Positions 26,455 through 33,984 of a stretch of DNA of 64,000 bases are shown in pieces. This DNA is from Psychromonas sp030397575 (GTDB lineage Bacteria; Pseudomonadota; Gammaproteobacteria; Enterobacterales; Psychromonadaceae). The notes below the pieces were generated by a model. The model ran no database searches. It was given only the letters and a program-made list of their open reading frames with translations, and was not told where the DNA came from. Made by a program: the position numbers and the translations under genes. The stretch lies in NCBI RefSeq assembly GCF_046250175.1, contig NZ_CP176468.1. The stretch is one strand, 5' to 3'. Within the stretch, counting starts at the first letter, position 1; each line of letters opens with the position of its first letter.

Positions 26455-27528
26455 ATGAACAATTTTTTTTCTACCATTATTTACTCAGCTGCCAATGAAG
26501 ACCCTAACTCTGAATTAACAACTTTACAGTTAACCGCTGACGATACTGTATTAACTATTACCGGTAGTGGTGCAAGAGCATTGGACTTACTAATTGCCAA
26601 TCCTAAAAAAATAATCAGTGTTGATATGAATAAAACCCAAAACTTTTTATTAGAATTAAAATGTAGCGCTTATAAAAACCTCAACTACCCAGCTTTTAAA
26701 AAATTTATTGGGCTTAAAAACTGCAATCAACGTTTAACAGTTTATGGAACACTAAAAGGTGATTTAACAGAAGAAGCTCAACGATATTGGCAAGCAGAGC
26801 CTAAGAAAATAGCTAACGGTATTCTATATTGCGGCGTCTGGGAGTCTTACCTTTTAAAGTTATCGTGGTTAACTCGTTATCGCTCCAAGCTAATCAAACA
26901 GCTTTTTAATGCCGATTCACTGCAAACACAGAAAAAGCTATTCAAAACACAATGGAATGGATTTTTATGGAAGCAGTTTGTCAAAATATTAAACGTGCGT
27001 TGGATTTGGAAGTATTTACTAAAAGAACCGGGTATTGATTTAATTGATCCAGAACTACATATTGGGCACTACCTTGATCAGCGTCTTGAGCATATTGTCA
27101 GCACGCAAAAGGTAAATAAAAACCCATTTTTGAATTTAATTATCTTTGGAAAATACAACGAGCAGTTTTTACCGCTACATTTGCAAGCGCAGTATTTTGA
27201 TACTATCAAAGCATCCATTGGTAAGATTCAACCAGTAACAATGGCATTGGACGAATGCTTAAAAACCTATCCAAATTCAATTGATGCTTTTTCTATTTCT
27301 GATTTTTCATCCTATGCAACTCCACAACAATATGCTTCTATTTGGCAATCCATAATGATCGCTGCAAAAGATAAAGCACGTGTATGTGAACGGTTTTTCT
27401 TAGTTAATTATCAACCTGAAACGATTGAAGGCGTGAATATCATCAGGAATAAAGCACTAGAGCTACAATTATTACAGAATGATCATAGTTTTATCTATTC
27501 CTTTAATTGCGCAACAATAAAGAAATAA
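26455..27528 (+). CDS. BtaA-like S-adenosylmethionine 3-amino-3-carboxypropyl transferase (DUF3419)
   Basis: A 357-residue protein with the BtaA/DUF3419 signature: TITGSGARALDLLI near residue 35 as the SAM-binding loop, followed by SVDMNKTQNFLLELK at 55-69. BtaA moves the aminocarboxypropyl group of SAM onto diacylglycerol to make a homoserine ether lipid, the first step to betaine lipids. The N-methyltransferase BtaB is not present nearby, so the product would be an unmethylated homoserine type or something different. It is the last gene of the operon, 8 bases after the Rieske gene. Confidence 0.85.
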   Translation: MNNFFSTIIYSAANEDPNSELTTLQLTADDTVLTITGSGARALDLLIANPKKIISVDMNKTQNFLLELKCSAYKNLNYPAFKKFIGLKNCNQRLTVYGTLKGDLTEEAQRYWQAEPKKIANGILYCGVWESYLLKLSWLTRYRSKLIKQLFNADSLQTQKKLFKTQWNGFLWKQFVKILNVRWIWKYLLKEPGIDLIDPELHIGHYLDQRLEHIVSTQKVNKNPFLNLIIFGKYNEQFLPLHLQAQYFDTIKASIGKIQPVTMALDECLKTYPNSIDAFSISDFSSYATPQQYASIWQSIMIAAKDKARVCERFFLVNYQPETIEGVNIIRNKALELQLLQNDHSFIYSFNCATIKK

Positions 27529-27546
27529 GAAACGAAAAAATGACAT

Positions 27547-27578
27547 AAAAAAACCAAGCTAAAAGCTTGGTTTTTTTA
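27547..27578. terminator. Bidirectional terminator between btaA-like gene and DUF2750 gene
   Basis: AAACCAAGCT and AGCTTGGTTT form a 10 bp stem around AAA; seven T follow on the plus strand and an A-run on the other side serves the minus strand. Confidence 0.92.
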
Positions 27579-27602
27579 TGTCTACTAAACAGAGGATTGA
27601 TA

Positions 27603-27992
27603 TTATTCAACTTCAGCCGTTTCAACATCTTTTTGTTGAAAGTTTTCTACTAAAGCGTTTTTAAGTACCATTGCTTCAATTTCTAAACCACACAACTCTT
27701 GATCCCAATTCACACCTGCAAACACTTGTTGTTTTTGCATGCCATCTAACCAAGATTCAAAAAAAACATCCAATGCGATACTTTGCACTTGGTAATCAGC
27801 CCACTCTTCGTTTTGTAATTTAGCGGCTTGTTTAGCATCAGACCAAAATAAGTAAACAGCTGTTGCATCTTTATTATCATGAGCGTGGCAATTTGCCCAG
27901 CCTTGGTTTTCTTCAAATAAACCAAATAACTCACCCTGTGCCGCTACTTGCTCTACAAATAACTCTGCGTTCTTTAAATACTGTTCTTTCAT
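27603..27992 (-). CDS. DUF2750 family protein
   Basis: A 129-residue acidic cytoplasmic protein, unrecognised in function. The pattern of conserved tryptophans (GWANCHAH, VYLFWSDAKQAAK, EEWADYQVQSIALDVFFESWLDGM) fits the DUF2750 family as I remember it. It starts 8 bases after ubiK and is probably cotranscribed with it. Confidence 0.7.
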   Translation of the reverse strand: MKEQYLKNAELFVEQVAAQGELFGLFEENQGWANCHAHDNKDATAVYLFWSDAKQAAKLQNEEWADYQVQSIALDVFFESWLDGMQKQQVFAGVNWDQELCGLEIEAMVLKNALVENFQQKDVETAEVE

Positions 27993-28000
27993 TAAGTTCT

Positions 28001-28264
28001 CTACTTGTCTTCGCTCGTTGCATCTAATTTCTTTTCTAGCTCTGCAAACTTTTCTTCCATTGCATTAAGCTTCTCACGAGTACGAAGTAATACTTGAGTT
28101 TGAACGTCAAACTCTTCGCGGCTCACCATATCAAGCTTGCCTAATTGGGCTTGTAATACTTGTTTGATTTTACGATCTATTTCATTACCAAAGCTTTTTA
28201 CACCTTCAGGCATTGCGTCACTTACTTGCTTTGCGATTTCTTCTAACTTCTGTGGATTTAACAT
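28001..28264 (-). CDS. ubiK: Ubiquinone biosynthesis accessory factor UbiK
   Basis: An 87-residue trimeric accessory factor that helps the Ubi complex (with UbiJ) in aerobic ubiquinone synthesis. N-terminal LNPQKLEEIAKQVSDAMPEGVKSFG and a C-terminal coiled coil (REEFDVQTQVLLRTREKL...EEKFAELEKKL) are the family's two parts. GGAGC lies just before the ATG. It is upstream of the DUF2750 gene; no other ubi genes are nearby. Confidence 0.93.
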   Translation of the reverse strand: MLNPQKLEEIAKQVSDAMPEGVKSFGNEIDRKIKQVLQAQLGKLDMVSREEFDVQTQVLLRTREKLNAMEEKFAELEKKLDATSEDK

Positions 28265-28357
28265 AAAAAAGCTCCTTCAATTATTAATGCATTGTAAACC
28301 GCACCCCAAATAAATTCTATGGGAATATCAACAAACTTGGTTTTTGTTAGGAAATGA

Positions 28358-29239
28358 TTAAGCTTCGACACACTTTAAAAAGGCTTCAATCAAAGGTTCA
28401 TTTAATCGGTTTTTATAACAACACACACCGAGATTAAAAGAAGCAAGTTCTCCGCTATAAGACAAACTTTGCACCCGGTCTCGCACTGGACTATTTTCCA
28501 CAACAACATCTGGGGCTACGCCAACGCCACAACCCAATGCCACCATGCTAATTAAGGCTTCATGGCCGGCTACTTTTGCATAAATATGGGGTTTACCTGT
28601 TCTATTTGAACGAAACCAAGTATCAAAGCGTCGTCTTATCGCTCCATGCTCAGGTAAAATAAAGGGAATATTCTTCCAGTCAATAGGCGTTTGACTAATT
28701 AATTTAGTAACGGCACAAGGGATCGTAGGCGCAATTAATGATAATGGAATTTCGGCCAAAGGAATAAAGTGCATTCGATTAGGGAAGTTATCAGGATAAG
28801 CTGTGATTGCAAAGTCCACTTGATGTTGCATCACTTGCTCAATAGCCACCGCACTATCCCCGGTCGTTAATTTAATATCCACATGAGGATGGTTGCGTCT
28901 AAAGCGCTCTAATATTGGAGGTAAATGACTGTATGCAGCAGTTACTGAACAATATAGGTTAATTTCACCTTCCAACTCATTAGTGTCTTTCAAAATAGCA
29001 TGTTTTAATAATTCCCATTGCTCAATTTGCTGTAACGCAAACTGCTTAAAAGCGACACCAGCATCGGTTAACACCACAGAACGATTATCACGAATCAATA
29101 AACTTGCCCCTAATTCATCTTCCAATCGTTGAATTAAACGGCTTAGGGTTGAGGGGCTAACATGCATCGCCAAAGCGGTTTTAGAAAAGTGTAAACTCTG
29201 GCTGAGATGCACAAATATTTGTAACGATTTATTATCCAT
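28358..29239 (-). CDS. ilvY: HTH-type transcriptional activator IlvY (LysR family)
   Basis: LysR-type activator of ilvC responding to acetohydroxy acids. The 293-residue protein begins MDNKSLQIFVHLSQSLHFSKTA with the winged HTH in residues 1-60 (HVSPSTLSRLIQRLEDELG) and an effector-binding domain after. It lies in the same neighbourhood as ilvC, but unlike E. coli an sseA-type gene separates them: sseA is divergent from ilvC and ilvY follows sseA by 9 bases. Orthology rests on the close sequence feel and on linkage. Confidence 0.9.
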   Translation of the reverse strand: MDNKSLQIFVHLSQSLHFSKTALAMHVSPSTLSRLIQRLEDELGASLLIRDNRSVVLTDAGVAFKQFALQQIEQWELLKHAILKDTNELEGEINLYCSVTAAYSHLPPILERFRRNHPHVDIKLTTGDSAVAIEQVMQHQVDFAITAYPDNFPNRMHFIPLAEIPLSLIAPTIPCAVTKLISQTPIDWKNIPFILPEHGAIRRRFDTWFRSNRTGKPHIYAKVAGHEALISMVALGCGVGVAPDVVVENSPVRDRVQSLSYSGELASFNLGVCCYKNRLNEPLIEAFLKCVEA

Positions 29240-29248
29240 GATCCTACT

Positions 29249-30109
29249 TTATTTTGATTGCACAACAGGTAAGGTTTGATTCGCGCCCCATTCACTCCAA
29301 GAACCATCATAAACACTTAATGCATCATATCCGGCGAGTTTAGCTGCTAGTGCTAAAATACAAGCAGTTACCCCAGATCCACAACTAAATACCATACGCT
29401 GCTTTTGTGGCATTAGAGCTTCAAAAATTTGTGCTAATTGATAAGCATTTTTCATTGTTTGGTTATGTAACACTTCACTAATAGGCAAGTTAATTGCTGA
29501 TGGCATATGTCCAGATCGCAAACCTTTTCTTGCTTCAGGTACCTCACCTAAAAAGCGATTTCTTGCTCTTGCGTCAATAATGGCAGTCTGCTTATCATTT
29601 ATTGCATCAACAACCTGCTTAGCATCGCTAATCAAATCAGCATGATAAACCGCTTTAAAATCACCTTGGTGAGCAACTTTCTCAGGTGGTTGCGTATTTA
29701 AAGGTAACCCCGCTTCTTTCCAAGCTGGTAAGCCTCCATCTAAAACCGAAACTTGTGTAAAGCCCATGGTTTTAAACATCCACCAAACACGTGGGCTAGA
29801 AAAAATACCTAAGCTGTCATAAACCACAATCACGCTATTATTGTTAATACCAAGTAGCTGAGCAGAGAGCTCAAAATGTTGTGGCGTCGGCATCATGTGC
29901 GGAAAAGCTGACTCTTGATCACAAACTTCACGATCAAAGTCAAAAAAACGCGCATTATCGATACGTTCATTTAACCATTCTTGATAACCATTGCGTTGTG
30001 TTAATGGCATGTGCCAACTGGCATCTAGTAAGATTAACTCCGGATGGTCCCTATGCTCGGCTAACCATTGGCTAGAGACTAACTCTCCTGGCAATACCAG
30101 TGAAGGCAT
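29249..30109 (-). CDS. sseA: 3-mercaptopyruvate/thiosulfate sulfurtransferase
   Basis: Transfers sulfur from 3-mercaptopyruvate to acceptors such as cyanide or thiols. Two rhodanese domains are visible in 286 residues: an inactive N-terminal one (LLDASWHMP to LDGGLPAWKEAG) and an active C-terminal one with the CGSGVTAC loop near residue 250, the mercaptopyruvate-type signature. The start has AGGAG-like AAGGAGC upstream. It lies between ilvY and ilvC, divergent from ilvC, so it shares the regulatory gap 30110-30412 and is the first gene of the sseA-ilvY transcript. Confidence 0.9.
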   Translation of the reverse strand: MPSLVLPGELVSSQWLAEHRDHPELILLDASWHMPLTQRNGYQEWLNERIDNARFFDFDREVCDQESAFPHMMPTPQHFELSAQLLGINNNSVIVVYDSLGIFSSPRVWWMFKTMGFTQVSVLDGGLPAWKEAGLPLNTQPPEKVAHQGDFKAVYHADLISDAKQVVDAINDKQTAIIDARARNRFLGEVPEARKGLRSGHMPSAINLPISEVLHNQTMKNAYQLAQIFEALMPQKQRMVFSCGSGVTACILALAAKLAGYDALSVYDGSWSEWGANQTLPVVQSK

Positions 30110-30206
30110 AAAAGCTCCTTTATATACAATAAGTTAACAACTATAGGTAAAAATAGAATTACCATCATAAAGCACATCATAATAGTAAATCATTTGTCAT
30201 AATATC

Positions 30207-30246
30207 GTGATGCTCACATTTGTATGATAAAAGTGATTCTCACTTT
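30207..30246. promoter_or_regulatory. Paired GTGA-N3-TCAC palindromes upstream of sseA
   Basis: GTGATGCTCAC at 30207 and GTGATTCTCAC at 30233 start 26 bp apart; the second extends to a perfect AAAGTGA-TTC-TCACTTT. The regulator is not identified; position suggests control of the sseA-ilvY transcript. Confidence 0.5.
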
Positions 30247-30281
30247 CAATAAACGCAATATAGTTATTGTATCATTTCATT

Positions 30282-30340
30282 TTACGCAACGTAACATTGC
30301 TAATATATCATTTTGCGCAATACGCCTTATGCGTTATAGT
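30282..30340 (+). promoter_or_regulatory. Candidate ilvC promoter with IlvY operators
   Basis: TTACG-CAA-CGTAA (30282-30294), GCAA-N7-TTGC (30286-30300) and TTGCGCAA (30313-30320) are clustered palindromes of the kind LysR activators bind. TTGCGC (30313) and TATAGT (30335) are spaced 16 bases and could be the -35 and -10 boxes. Confidence 0.5.
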
Positions 30341-30412
30341 GACTCCCGAATTCAAATGACCACTTATTAAAATGTCATTTTCCCTATTAATTTATTTCGG
30401 AGTGCAGCTAAC

Positions 30413-31897
30413 ATGGCTAACTACTTTAATACTCTTCCTCTACGTGAGAAGTTACATCAACTAGGTCAATGTCGTTTTATGGATCGCAGCGAATTTGCTG
30501 ACGGTTGTGAAGCATTAAAAGGCAAAAAAGTAGTTATCATCGGTTGTGGTGCGCAAGGTCTTAACCAAGGTCTTAACATGCGTGATTCAGGTCTTGACGT
30601 TTCTTACACATTACGTGCTGAAGCCATTGCTGAAAAACGTCAATCTTGGAAAAACGCAACGGAAAACGGTTTTACAGTAGGTACTTACGAAGAACTAATT
30701 CCACAAGCAGATTTACTATGTAACCTAACACCTGACAAACAACACACAGCAGTTGTTGGCGCAGTAATGCCATTAATGAAAGAAGGTTCTACACTAGCTT
30801 ACTCTCACGGTTTCAACATCGTTGAAGAAGGTATGCAAGTACGTGAAGATATCACTGTTATCATGTGTGCACCTAAATGTCCTGGTTCAGAAGTACGTGA
30901 AGAATACAAACGTGGTTTCGGTGTACCAACACTAATCGCTGTTCACCCTGCAAATGACCCGCAAAACCACGGTTTAGCATGGGCTAAAGCATATGCATCT
31001 GCAACTGGTGGTGACCGTGCTGGTGTACTTATGTCTTCTTTCGTAGCCGAAGTTAAATCTGACCTAATGGGTGAGCAAACTATCCTATGTGGTATGTTAC
31101 AAACAGGTGCTATCTTAGGCTATGAAAAAATGGTTGCTGACGGTTTAGAGCCATCTTACGCAGTTAAACTTATCCAATACGGTTGGGAAACAGTAACTGA
31201 AGGTCTTAAATACGGCGGCATCACCAACATGATGGATCGTCTATCTAATCCAGCTAAAATCAAAGCATTCGATATGTCTTTAGAACTTAAAGATATCTTA
31301 CGTCCGCTATTCAACAAGCACATGGATGACATCATCGAAGGCGAGTTTTCTGCAACTATGATGGCTGACTGGGCAAACGATGACGTTAACCTACTTAAAT
31401 GGCGTGCAGCAACAGCTGAAACTGGTTTTGAAAAGCAACCAGCTGGCGACATGGAAATTGACGAGCAAGAGTTCTACGACCACGGTATCTTCTTAGTTGC
31501 AATGGTTAAAGCGGGTGTTGAGCTTGCGTTTGAAGCAATGACTGCATCAGGTATCATCGAAGAGTCTGCATACTACGAGTCTCTACATGAAACACCACTA
31601 ATTGCTAACACAATCGCTCGTAAGAAACTTTACGAAATGAATGTTGTTATCTCTGATACAGCTGAATACGGTTGTTACCTATTCGACCACGCTGCAAAAC
31701 CATTACTTGCAGACTTCGTTAAAGCAATGAGCCCTGAGTTCCTAGGTAAGCCATTAACAGTTAAGTCTAACTCTGTTGATAACGCTCGCTTAATCGAAAT
31801 CAACGAAGAAATTCGTAACCACCCTGTAGAAATCGTAGGTAAGAAACTACGCGGCTACATGAAAGACATGAAAACTATCGTTGAAGCATCTAACTAA
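30413..31897 (+). CDS. ilvC: Ketol-acid reductoisomerase, class II
   Basis: NADPH-dependent isomeroreductase in valine, leucine and isoleucine synthesis. At 494 residues it is the long class II form found in enterics and vibrios, with a duplicated C-terminal knotted domain. The Rossmann motif GCGAQGLNQGLNMRDSG begins near residue 44; GEQTILCGMLQ and the DxxxGE-type metal residues follow. Codon use is markedly more biased toward preferred codons than its neighbours, suggesting high expression. CGGAGTG precedes the ATG. The last 15 codons are the template for the repeated downstream units. Confidence 0.97.
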   Translation: MANYFNTLPLREKLHQLGQCRFMDRSEFADGCEALKGKKVVIIGCGAQGLNQGLNMRDSGLDVSYTLRAEAIAEKRQSWKNATENGFTVGTYEELIPQADLLCNLTPDKQHTAVVGAVMPLMKEGSTLAYSHGFNIVEEGMQVREDITVIMCAPKCPGSEVREEYKRGFGVPTLIAVHPANDPQNHGLAWAKAYASATGGDRAGVLMSSFVAEVKSDLMGEQTILCGMLQTGAILGYEKMVADGLEPSYAVKLIQYGWETVTEGLKYGGITNMMDRLSNPAKIKAFDMSLELKDILRPLFNKHMDDIIEGEFSATMMADWANDDVNLLKWRAATAETGFEKQPAGDMEIDEQEFYDHGIFLVAMVKAGVELAFEAMTASGIIEESAYYESLHETPLIANTIARKKLYEMNVVISDTAEYGCYLFDHAAKPLLADFVKAMSPEFLGKPLTVKSNSVDNARLIEINEEIRNHPVEIVGKKLRGYMKDMKTIVEASN

Positions 31898-31922
31898 AAG
31901 TCGCTTTGATAAGTTTTAATAT

Positions 31923-31951
31923 AAGCCAAGCATTTGCTTGGCTTTTTTATA
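31923..31951 (+). terminator. ilvC terminator, copy 1
   Basis: AAGCCAAGC-ATTT-GCTTGGCTT followed by TTTT, 25 bases after the ilvC stop. Confidence 0.92.
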
Positions 31952-32052
31952 CCTGCGATTAGCTAAGAAACTACGTGCCAGATGAAAACACGAAGGACAT
32001 GAAAACTATCGTTGAAGCGTCTAACTAAAAGTCGCTTTGATAAGTTTAATAT

Positions 32053-32081
32053 AAGCCAAGCATTTGCTTGGCTTTTTTGTA
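32053..32081 (+). terminator. ilvC terminator, copy 2
   Basis: Identical AAGCCAAGC-ATTT-GCTTGGCTT hairpin and T-run in the second repeat unit. Confidence 0.88.
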
Positions 32082-32182
32082 CCTGCGATGAGCTAAGAAA
32101 ATACGTGCCAGATGAAAACACGAAGGACATGAAAACTATCGTTGAAGCGTCTAACTAAAAGTCGCTTTGATAAGTTTAATAT

Positions 32183-32211
32183 AAGCCAAGCATTTGCTTG
32201 GCTTTTTTGTA
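32183..32211 (+). terminator. ilvC terminator, copy 3
   Basis: Same hairpin and T-run in the third repeat unit. Confidence 0.88.
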
Positions 32212-32313
32212 CCTGCGATGAGCTAAGAAAATACGTGCCAGATGAAATCACGAAGGACATGAAAACTATCGTTGAAGCGTCTAACTAAAAGTCGCTTTGA
32301 TAACTTTTAATAT

Positions 32314-32342
32314 AAGCCAAGCATTTGCTTGGCTTTTTTGTC
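32314..32342 (+). terminator. ilvC terminator, copy 4
   Basis: Same hairpin and T-run in the fourth unit; the array ends here and unique sequence resumes. Confidence 0.88.
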
Positions 32343-32582
32343 TCTATAACCATTAAAGTATTAAATAAAAAATGAATACGCTTTACCTCCCTTACAAAGC
32401 ACCTAAAAAACAACCTGTGTTGCGATGACACCTTCAAGACTGTCTTTAATTTATAAGCCCCGCACAAAAACACTAATTTATCCTCATTTAACTACCACCT
32501 TTTAATTAATTTAACTACACTATTACTTACTGTATATTTTTATAACCTATTCGTTGAAACAAATATTATAGAGAGAAGCTAA

Positions 32583-33905
32583 ATGTTTAAGAGCAAAGCA
32601 TTAAAGGAAGAAAATCAAAAACTCAAGGATGAACTTTTTGTTCTTAAACAAGTTGGTCAAAGCCTTGAAAAAGACATGATTCATTTTTCATTAGATAAAA
32701 GTGGAAAAATAACTTCTATCAACCAGATGGCTGAGAAAGAACTTGGCTTTAATAAAAATGATATTCATGGTAAGCATTTTACCGAAATGGTCCCCGAGTA
32801 CTACCGAGATACAGGTCACTTTCAAGCTTTAAAAGCGGCATTGCAGACTGGTAGTAAATGGCACGGAGCAGTACAGGCCGATAAAAACAATGGTGAATTA
32901 ACTTGGCTGAGATCTATGGTTGAGCCCATTGTCGATGAACAAAATAACTTATCTTCATTTGTAGTATTCTGTACTGAACTGACACGTACCATTGAACACT
33001 CACGCCAACAGCAAGATACTTTAGCAGCCATTAATCGCTCTATGTCGACTATCGAATTTACCCCTAATGGAGAAGTGATCACAGCCAATAGTAACTTCTT
33101 ACAAGGTATGGGATACCGACTAGAAGATATTAAAGGTCATCACCACCGTATGTTTTGTGATCCTGCAGAAACAAACACGGAGCAATATCGTTTATTCTGG
33201 GAAAAATTAGGTAGTGGTGAAGCTGTCTCTAATCGCTTTAAACGAATAGATAGTGGCGGTCGAGAAATCTGGTTAGAAGCTTCTTATAATCCAATTCATA
33301 ATGACCGTGGTGAACTTTACAAAATCATTAAATTTGCGACTTTAATTACTTCGCAAATAGAACAAGAACAAGCTGCAATTGAAGCTTCACAAATCGCTCA
33401 TCAAGTCTCTGGTGAAACACAAGAGCAATCTGAAAAATGTAAAGAAATCATCCAAGATACCATTAACGGCATGCAACAATTAACGGCTCAAATGGAAAAA
33501 GTGAGTGAGAACATCAAGTTTTTAAATGTACATTCAGAGCATATTAGTAACCTAGCAGGTAGTGTAAAAGGCATTGCAGAACAAACCAACTTATTAGCAC
33601 TTAATGCAGCGATAGAAGCAGCTAGAGCTGGTGAACAAGGGCGTGGGTTTGCGGTAGTTGCAGATGAAGTAAGAAGCCTTGCTTCACGTACCAATGCGAC
33701 CACAGAAGAGATCAGCAAAGTGGTCAATGATAATGTGCAACAAATGGCTGAAGCCGTCGCTTTAATCGAACAATGTAAAAGAGAAGCAAGTAATGCTTTA
33801 GAGTTCTCAACAGAGGCAGGTGTGACTATTGTTGATATACAAAATGGGGCAATTCGAGTAGTTGAAGCTATTGAACACTTTAATGAGAATATTCGTTCAG
33901 AATAA
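32583..33905 (+). CDS. Soluble PAS-PAS methyl-accepting chemotaxis protein (BdlA-like)
   Basis: A 440-residue cytoplasmic chemoreceptor. An N-terminal coiled segment is followed by PAS domain 1 (about 25-135, FSLDKSGKITSINQMAEKELGF), PAS domain 2 (about 150-260, IEFTPNGEVITANSNFLQGMGY) and a short MCP signalling domain whose hairpin tip is GIAEQTNLLALNAAIEAARAG. No transmembrane helix is present. The architecture resembles Pseudomonas BdlA, a biofilm-dispersal sensor, and Aer-type energy sensors; ligand or cofactor is unknown. AGAGAGAAGC precedes ATG. No che genes are nearby. Confidence 0.88.
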   Translation: MFKSKALKEENQKLKDELFVLKQVGQSLEKDMIHFSLDKSGKITSINQMAEKELGFNKNDIHGKHFTEMVPEYYRDTGHFQALKAALQTGSKWHGAVQADKNNGELTWLRSMVEPIVDEQNNLSSFVVFCTELTRTIEHSRQQQDTLAAINRSMSTIEFTPNGEVITANSNFLQGMGYRLEDIKGHHHRMFCDPAETNTEQYRLFWEKLGSGEAVSNRFKRIDSGGREIWLEASYNPIHNDRGELYKIIKFATLITSQIEQEQAAIEASQIAHQVSGETQEQSEKCKEIIQDTINGMQQLTAQMEKVSENIKFLNVHSEHISNLAGSVKGIAEQTNLLALNAAIEAARAGEQGRGFAVVADEVRSLASRTNATTEEISKVVNDNVQQMAEAVALIEQCKREASNALEFSTEAGVTIVDIQNGAIRVVEAIEHFNENIRSE

Positions 33906-33924
33906 TTAATCCACACAAAATAAC

Positions 33925-33955
33925 AGTGCTTACGCCAAATATAAACGTAAGCACT
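33925..33955. terminator. Hairpin between convergent chemoreceptor and kinase genes
   Basis: AGTGCTTACG and CGTAAGCACT form a perfect 10 bp stem with an 11-base loop. T-runs are weak on both sides, so efficiency as an intrinsic terminator is uncertain. Confidence 0.55.
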
Positions 33956-33984
33956 GGTAGGAAAGTAGGAGTTAATTAAGCGTA

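Larger units (their letters stand above)
30110..30412. promoter_or_regulatory. Divergent regulatory region sseA-ilvY / ilvC
   Basis: A 303 bp region with no gene. Near ilvC it holds a candidate promoter and IlvY operators (30282-30340). Nearer sseA it holds two copies of GTGAT-G/T-CTCAC (30207-30217 and 30233-30243). A weak leader hairpin AAATGAC...GTCATTT occurs at 30354-30380. Confidence 0.6.
31841..32345 (+). repeat. Tandem array: ilvC 3' end plus terminator, four units of about 130 bp
   Basis: The ilvC tail (from AAGAAACTACG at 31841) with its terminator is followed by three further copies starting at 31965, 32095 and 32225. Spacing between successive terminator hairpins is 130, 130 and 131 bases. 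Units 2-4 are almost identical to each other and keep the ilvC end ATGAAAACTATCGTTGAAGC and the stop codon, but differ from the gene just upstream of it. They do not encode a continuing protein. Confidence 0.93.

Noticed and set aside
31841..32345. Possible CRISPR array
   Set aside because: The repeat unit is about 130 bp with no distinct spacers; it is a tandem duplication of ilvC 3' DNA and its terminator.
32285..32473. 62-codon minus-strand frame downstream of ilvC
   Set aside because: It crosses the last terminator copy and repeat end; no domain or ribosome site.
33488..33916. 142-codon minus-strand frame opposite the chemoreceptor
   Set aside because: Antisense to the MCP signalling domain; low-complexity Ser/Ala/Leu composition results from the coiled-coil codons on the other strand.
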